From Liolophura sinensis (lineage: Eukaryota > Mollusca > Polyplacophora > Chitonida > Chitonidae), in assembly GCF_032854445.1 (NCBI RefSeq), contig NC_088301.1:27946402-28010401 (forward strand): a stretch of DNA of 64,000 bases, written 5' to 3'. A program made the translations under genes and the position numbers. Numbering within the stretch: position 1 is the stretch's first letter; the number at the start of each line of letters is the position of its first letter. Below the pieces are notes generated by a model. The model did no database searches. It was not told the origin of the DNA and worked only from the letters and a program-made list of their open reading frames with translations. Below, in pieces: positions 57,300-64,000 of this stretch.

Positions 57300-58110
57300 C
57301 CAGCCGTCTGGCTGTGTTTCAATCACTAACCTGGTCAGCTCTTATCGGGAGCATTTTTAATTGTCATATTTCACAGCTGATAGCTTTCCTATCCCCAGGC
57401 AGCTGCAGAATCGATCGCAACGCTATAGCATTTCCCCGACGCGTCGATGGCAGGCTACAGCAACCTACTACTCCCTGCACCCACTGCCGAGATGGAATCG
57501 CCCCGTCGGAATAATGATGCGTCTTGACAATGGCCGAATAGGAAATTGTTGGTACTGTACTCATGGAAAGGTTGGCCGATGTCATGCTTCTACGAGGATT
57601 TACTGGTAACAATCTTACAGTAACGGGTGCACAATTGAGGCCGCAAAGGTAAGACTCTGTTTGTTTCCACGATATTAACATATTCAGCCGACTGCCTATT
57701 CGCACTACAAGGCGTTATATATGCTCGGTATAGGCTGTGCGTTAAGTATTTCCTTCTCCACTCCGATCGCAGATGCTACTGCGCTAGGGTCATGCCCCGG
57801 CCACCAACTCTCCTTCTAATCAAGCTCTTCTGATACAGTTACCGCATGGTCAATTGATACGTGTTCCCGTTATACTACGCTATACAAACTGCCCCCTTCC
57901 CCGGTATGCTGTACCGACTCGCTGGGGAACGGTACAAATGGCCTCCGCTATCAGCCACCGGTTCAGATTTTCAGATTTACCCTAATTCCGCCAGACAGAG
58001 GGTTCGAGTCAGCTGTACTACGGTCGATCAGTCAGTACTCTGCAAAACGCACAATCAACTCTCGGCTATGGCGTCAAAATGAGCGTGCGATATAGTGGTG
58101 CCTGCGCATG
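57300..58110 (+). promoter_or_regulatory. CpG-rich stretch, possible 5' end of an unseen gene
   Basis: CpG is dense from about 57400 to 58080 (CCCCGACGCGTCGATGG and neighbours). A strong donor GCAAAG/GTAAGA lies at 57648/57649, and an NRF1-like TGCGCATGTGC at about 58103-58113. Frames on both strands here (57314-57514 +, 57364-57705 -) are not recognisable proteins. A non-coding first exon of a rightward gene would fit, but nothing downstream confirms it. Confidence 0.25.
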
Positions 58111-58525
58111 TGCAACAGCGACTATCATTGGTTTAATCCAGATTATTTAGAAGTACACGATATGTTTTCGTATACAATAAAGACATCAAACAAAGTGTTG
58201 TTATATTTCCATCAAGGCCCTATAGATGACGGTTTTTTTCGGTACATGTATGCGATGTCTTCATATAGGCCTACATTGTGGTCTAATCAAGTCATCCAAC
58301 TTAAACCTTAACTCTACATAGCATTGCAATGATTTATATCGTGTGAAGTATATCGAAGTTGTACATAACACTGTACGACTGATCTAGGTCTAAATCTTTG
58401 TTGGGATATCCGAAAAAGCAAGGCACCAAATTTCTTTATTCACATGTGATATCCACTATAAGCTCTATATAAACAGTTCGTATTCAGGTTTACCAACAGA
58501 TTTGCGTTTGTTTTCGGTACCTAGG

Positions 58526-58639
58526 TAGTCAACACTATAAGCTTTACATATTGTGTCTATATGTTGAAATTTAAGGCTATTATAGTCAACACTATAAACT
58601 TTACATATTGTGTCTATATATTGAAATTTAAGGCTATTA
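58526..58639 (+). repeat. 57-bp tandem duplication
   Basis: TAGTCAACACTATAAGCTTT starts the first copy at 58526 and a near-identical second at 58583. Confidence 0.93.
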
Positions 58640-59094
58640 TCTGGTACCTATAACATGTCATTTACGCTACAAGCTTGCAATATGTGCCTTCTGAACATGC
58701 TGATTTGAATGTATAATGCCACTTGATTGTATATTCAAATTCTGTAACATCTCACATTTGTAGAATATTGTGTATCATAAAAGAAGCAGTTATTGTTATA
58801 TGTTTACAGGATATGTAGCCTCATAAGTTGGGTTTTCTTGTTTGTTGGCTTCCTGTTTAGTTGTGGACAGCTCTAACGTTAATTGGGTGAACAGCATGCG
58901 CGGGGGAGGGGGGGGGGCGTTGTTGCTCCATTTAGCCTACCCATACAGATGATATTTAATGTAGTCAGTTTTATAGTATACCCTTGCTTTGCTGTCATAT
59001 GTTGGTAGACCTATACATGTATAACGCTGCTGGCATAATATCGTCATATTTACATGTACTTGAGCGACACAATGAAACAGGAGCTCTCTACGGT

Positions 59095-59227
59095 TGCTAT
59101 GAGTTCAAGTCCAGCTCTGCGCTTCTCTCCGGTCGTACATAGGAAGGTCTGTCAGTGGTCTTGGGTTCTCTCCCGCCATAATGCTTGCCACCATCGTGTA
59201 AGGGAGATAACCTTAAGTATACTACAC
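59095..59227 (+). mobile_element. SINE, degenerate, forward
   Basis: 'CTATGAGTTCAAGTCCAGCT' (B-box region) then 'CCGCCATAATGCTTGCCACC'. Confidence 0.7.
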
Positions 59228-59311
59228 GTATTTATTTCCTTATTTCATTGGTGATTTAAGGTCGTGCTCAAGAATTTTTCACTTATATTACGTGGTGGGA
59301 ACCTTGCTGTC
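59228..59311 (-). mobile_element. SINE 3' end, reverse, tail-to-tail with the previous copy
   Basis: 'TATTTATTTCCTTATTTCAT' then 'GTGCTCAAGAATTTTTCACT'. Confidence 0.65.
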
Positions 59312-59876
59312 TCAAAATATTCAGCTTTCGTACTTTTCTTCACAACCTACTTGAAGCCATGGTCGATTCAACGAGAGTTTGATACGGACTGGGCTTGGTA
59401 TACACTACTGTAGATCTAACCACTCAAAACACTACACGCGCATACTAGTATCTGAATAGCAAACATGGTTAATAAACATTGATATGTAAGGCGCAATTTA
59501 TGTATCATATCTTACCCTGCATGTATATATGCTCAGCAATGATTGTCCACCGACTTGCCACAACAGCATTACATAATATACATTAGTTTTGTTCTGCTTA
59601 CGTTGACCGTATAGACCTTCACATACCCTTTAGAACCTGACTCTAGTATTACATGTTAAAGCTAAATTGTATGATACAACAATTAACATATCAAAATAAC
59701 AGTTATTATGTTTATTCTTGCAGCACGAACTCAGGCTTTAGCTTTTGGTAATATTATTGAATGAATGATTATGGCTTAACGCCACATCGGCTATACATGT
59801 ATTTGCGGTATCTTGACCAGAACATGCATCTTTGAAGCAGGAAACAGTAATTATCTTGAGTTCTGATTGCCATATT

Positions 59877-60630
59877 TACCACTGCCAAAATAAGATTACC
59901 ATGTTTGCCATTGCCAAAACAAGATTGCCGTGTTTGCCACTGCCAAAAAAAAGATTGCCCTTTTCGCCATTGCCAAAATAAGATTGCCATGTTTGCCATT
60001 TCCAAAACAAGATTTTCGTGTTTACCATTGCCACAAAAAGATTGCCATGTTTGCCATTGCCAAAATAAGATTGCCACGTTTGCATTGTTAAAATAAGATT
60101 GCCACGTTTCCCAATGTCAACATAAGATTGCCACGTTTGCCATTGTCAACATAAGATTGCCACGTTTGCCATTGTCAAAATAAGGTGATCACGTTTGCCA
60201 TTGTCAAAATAAGACTGCCACGTTTGTCATTGTCAAAATAAAATTGCCACGATTGCCATTGTCAAAATAAGATTACCACGTTTGCCATTTTCAACATAAG
60301 ATTGCCACGTTTGCCATTGTCAAAATAAGGTGACCACGTTTGCCATGGTCAAAATAAGATTGCCCTATTTACCATTGTCAAAATAAGATTGTCACGATTG
60401 CCATGGTCAAAATAAGATTGCCCTATTTACCATTGCCAAAATAAAATTGCCATGTTTGCCATCGCCAAAATAAGTTTGCCACGTTTGCCATTGCCAAAAT
60501 AAAATTGCCAGGTTTGCCATTGTCAAAATAAGATTGCCATGTTTGCCATTGTCAAAATAAGATTGCTATGTTTGCCATTGCCAAAATAAGATTGCTATGT
60601 TTGCCATGGTCAGAATAAGATTGCCACGTT
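59877..60630 (+). repeat. 29-bp minisatellite, about 26 copies
   Basis: Unit AAGATTGCCATGTTTGCCAT plus TGCCAAAAT, with C/T variants (CACG for CATG, TGTC for TGCC) grouped in runs. Confidence 0.96.
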
Positions 60631-61790
60631 TACACAGCCTTTCTGTGCCATCATGCCTGTGTCATCGTGTAAACAAAACCCATTGTCAAAATAAGATAGT
60701 TACGTTTGCGAACTCCTTTCTGTGCCATCATGCCTGTATCATCGTGTAAACAAAACCCATTGTTAAAATAAGATTGTCAGGTTTACACACCTTTTCTGTG
60801 CCATCATGTGTATGTAAACAAAACCCATTGTTGAAATAAGATTGTCAGGTTTACACACCCTTTCTGTGCCATCGTGCGTGTGTAAACAATGCCATTGTCA
60901 ACATAAAATTGTCACGTTTATACACTCTTTATTCGACATCATGCCTGTGTCATCGTGTGAACAAAATCCGTTGTCAAAATAAGATCGTCACGTTTACACA
61001 CCCTTTCGGTGACATCATGTCTGTATCATCGTGGAAGCAAAAGCCATTGTGAAAATAAGATAGCCTCGTTTGCGAACTCCTTTCTGTGCCATCATGCCTG
61101 TATCATCGTGTAAACAAAACCCATTGTTAAAATAAGATTGTCAGGTTTACACACCTTTTCTGTGCCATCATGTGTATGTAAACAAAACCCATTGTTGAAA
61201 TAAGATTGTCAGGTTTACACACCCTTTCTGTGCCATCATGCGTGTGTAAACAATGCACGTTTATACACTCTTTATTCGACATTATACCTGTGTCATCGTG
61301 TGAACAAAATCCGTTGTCAAAATAAGATCGTCACGTTTACACACCCTTTCGGTGACATCATGTCTGTATCATCGTGGAAGCAAAAGCCATTGTAAAAATA
61401 AGATAGCCTCGTTTGCAAAGCCTTTCTGTGCCATCATCCGTGTTTAGACACAAGCCATTGGCGAAATAGCATTGCCCTGTTTACACAGCTTTTTAGTGCC
61501 ATGGTGACAGTGTCATCGTGTCAACAAAAGGCACTGTTGAGTTGATTGCAACGTTTGAGCAGCCCTTCTGTGTCATCATACCTGTGTCATCGTGTAAACA
61601 AACGTCACGCTAAGATAAGATTTGCAAAGGCTTTCTGTGCCATCATGCCTGTGTCTACAACTATGGAGGCAAGAGTCATTGTCAAAATAAAATTACCACT
61701 TTTGCACAACTTTTTAGTGTCATCATGTCAACAAAAGCTTCTGTTAAGTTGATTGCAGTGTTTGCACAACCCTTCTCTGTCATCATGCCT
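60631..61790 (+). repeat. 76-78 bp composite array derived from the 29-bp unit
   Basis: Each unit keeps the 29-bp monomer ends (AAGATTGTCACGTTT ... CCATTGTCAAAAT) but has a segment of about 48 bases between them (ACACACCCTTTCTGTGCCAT then CATGCCTGTGTCATCGTGTA). A multi-unit block recurs at 364 bases (GCGAACTCCTTTCTG at 60708 and 61072). Units decay towards the right end. Confidence 0.85.
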
Positions 61791-62660
61791 GTGTCCTTTT
61801 CAGTTAAAAAAGCTAGATTTTGCTTTTATTCTGACACTGCTTGCGGAATCCCAGAGTGCATGTATGCACATGTAAGCCTGCATGAGATTTAGTTCCAGAT
61901 CTTCCGGCGAAGCTGACTAGTGGAACCATGAAGGCATCATGCGTGCGTTCTATGTTTCATTCAACGTACTCTCGTAATTGACGTGTACATACGCTTCTAT
62001 TAAAATGACATCGTGTCTTATTGAATTCTGTATTTTCACTGACTGACAGTATAGCTCGGTATGCCGCACTTACTCTCGTATGCATGTCATATATATCCTC
62101 TGATACCCTTCTGACCCTTGACCGTAGATGACCTAGAACAAAGATCTGACATGTTTTGACAAAGGTCTTTCGTCAGAAGGTTATTCAGGTACCGAATTTC
62201 AGTGATTCGGTGTTTTTCAACAGATTCTCAGCAAATGTGCTCGGGTTTCTCCTACTGAGTTCTGGGTGATCATCATAATTATACAACGTGAAATTACACA
62301 ATATTTAGGCCTAAATATGAAGGTATTTATAACACAAAGGAAAAGTCCTTGAAAGCGTGTGGCATATCCAAGAGAATGACTTGCAATTGCTGAGCCGAAG
62401 TTAGTGAAGTAAACGATGATTCAAAACTCGAGTGGCTAATATGACGTTATACATGCATCGAAATTAGGGCTTGTGGGTGTATAAATTATGTATTATATAT
62501 TGAGGCTTTAAATTTTGACGTAAGTTAAAAAGCGCTTTTGCAATCGGCCTGTGTACATGTTACTCCACAAAACCACGCGATCTGTCTCTTCAGGAACATT
62601 CTGACATTCCCTAATAACAGGTTAGAAAGCATCATGGGTATACATATATACATGCAGCTA
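61791..62660. other. Nothing recognised
   Basis: No supported feature. Confidence 0.3.
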
Positions 62661-62846
62661 GATCATGCTGACTTCCTCTCCGGCGGTAAGTGGGAAGGTC
62701 TGTCAGCAACCTGCGGATGGTGGTGAGTTTCCCCTGGGGCTCTGCCCGGTTTCATCCCAACATAATGCTGGCCGCCGTCGTATAAGTGAAATATTCTTGA
62801 GTACGGCGTAAAACACAAATCAAATAAATAAATAAATAAATAAATT
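62661..62846 (+). mobile_element. SINE, head truncated
   Basis: 'CTTCCTCTCCGGCGGTAAGT', full conserved domain, 'GAGTACGGCGTAAAACACAA' and an AAATAAATAAATAAATAAAT tail. Confidence 0.88.
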
Positions 62847-63334
62847 TATGTAGCTCCATTCAAAACGTCATAAACAGTAAAGAAGACCTAAACACGATTT
62901 CACTGGAAACACGAAATCTTCAAGACAACCAAGCTGAGTTTCATTGTGGAAAGCTGTATATCCATGCTTGTCTTTATATATGTGTTAAGACAATGACATC
63001 AATTTTATGCTGTAGAATCTTGAAATGCCAGGCATACGTTTGAATGTGAATGCATATAGCCTAACCTAAGCTAATGCATCTGTACATTTCTAGAACCTTA
63101 TATTAAATATGTTAACGAAGAAAAATATTGGAGAATGTGTGTTCTGTGACGGGTTAAGTGAAGTGTCGTAACCGCATGCACCTGCATGCGCACAGTGTTA
63201 GTTGAGGTAGCCATTGTGGATACACTTATGGAATAGATTATTATACGTCCAGGATATAATGCAGAATTACGGAAGCATATGATTGCGGAATTCGAAATTC
63301 CATATAAACGCAGAGTTTGGGTAAACCTGAGTAG
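62847..63334. other. Nothing recognised
   Basis: No supported feature; a CATGCACCTGCATGCGCAC motif with NRF1-like character lies at about 63175-63193. Confidence 0.3.
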
Positions 63335-63740
63335 GTCCAGATGTAGTATAAGCTAATGCGACGTGCTGAGATGTGAACATATAGGTCGTCATTTAATTAT
63401 AAGTCCAGATGTAGTATAAGCTAATTCGACGTGCTGAGATGTGAACATATAGGTCGTCATTTAATTATAAGTCCAGATGTAGTATAAGCTAATGCGACGT
63501 ACTGAGATGTAAACATATGTCGGCATTTAATTATAAGTCCAGATGTAGTATAAGCTAATGCGACGTGCTGAGATGTGAACATATAGGTCGTCATTTAATT
63601 ATAAGTCCAGATGTAGTATAAGCTAATGCGACGTGCTGAGATGTGAACATATAGGTCGTCATTTAATTATAAGTCCAGACGTAGTATAAGCTAATGCGAC
63701 GTACTGGGATATGAATATATAGGTCGACATTTAATTGTGC
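63335..63740 (+). repeat. 68-bp minisatellite, 6 copies
   Basis: Unit starts GTCCAGATGTAGTATAAGCT and includes AATGCGACGTGCTGAGATGT; copies are nearly identical except the third and sixth. Confidence 0.96.
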
Positions 63741-64000
63741 AGCAGACTGAAATATTAATGTACTTGCACGAACCTATGGACAGGTCACGTGTCTAGCCAA
63801 CATGATATTTTTACACTAGGTGCACTTGGTCACCGAAGGGGAGAAGAACGACCACAAGTAAAATACTCCCCCAAACACCCCCAAACACCATGATGCACGA
63901 TGCCGATTGAAGACTGAATGGGATGGGGTGTTGGTTACTTATTTCATCTTTGTAGTGTAGTAAATGTGTACAAACCCATTAATATTAGAAATCCATTAGT

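Noticed and set aside
59769..60096. Overlapping frames rich in Gly-Asn-Trp-Gln
   Set aside because: They are translations of the 29-bp array.

Overview
The window looks like nuclear DNA of a lophotrochozoan invertebrate, most likely a mollusc (a brachiopod is possible). Evidence: AT-rich DNA with GT-AG introns, one recognisable animal gene spread over ten coding exons, and many copies of tRNA-derived SINEs of the type common in molluscan genomes (heads like 'GGCCTCCGTGGCTCAG', 3' ends like 'GTAAAACACCAATCAAATAAA'). There is no sign of operons, phage, plasmid or CRISPR.

Central gene: 17.6-43.1 kb on the + strand holds the complete coding set of a CYRI (FAM49) gene, a Rac1-binding inhibitor of the WAVE/Scar complex. 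All ten coding exons can be joined in phase to a 326-residue protein, with one exception: exon 8 carries one G too many (40962-40964), which puts a stop codon a few codons later. This is either an assembly or sequencing error or a true lesion.

Left edge: an uninterrupted minus-strand frame of over 1 kb runs off the window and encodes an acidic, probably disordered part of an unrecognised protein. Between it and CYRI lies a CpG-rich stretch (about 4.58-5.27 kb) with a TATA-like box, a ZNF143-like site and a strong splice donor. It could be a shared or CYRI 5' region, but this is inference.

The rest is repeats. (1) About 20 SINE copies or fragments on both strands, several with clear target-site duplications. 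(2) R1, a 1.4-2.1 kb dispersed repeat with three same-strand copies (1.5-3.3, 9.4-10.8, 38.6-40.7 kb) and no coding capacity that I can see; three smaller dispersed families (R2, R3, R4) have two copies each. (3) A 5'-truncated, decayed non-LTR retrotransposon (47.06-48.83 kb, minus) and a frameshifted THAP-domain relic (19.1-19.35 kb, minus). (4) Many minisatellites: 19 bp, 21 bp, 30 bp (ending next to the exon 4 acceptor), 73 bp (intron 9), 81 bp (open on both strands), 43 bp with 387- and 344-bp higher-order units, 29 bp passing into a 76-78 bp composite, and 68 bp at the right edge.

From 43.1 kb to the right edge I recognise no further protein-coding gene. A CpG-rich stretch at 57.3-58.1 kb with a good splice donor may be the 5' end of another gene, but this is weak. 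A 200-base assembly gap lies at 32774-32973 in intron 3. I found no convincing new multi-gene system; the most unusual signals are repeat architecture and the exon 8 lesion.
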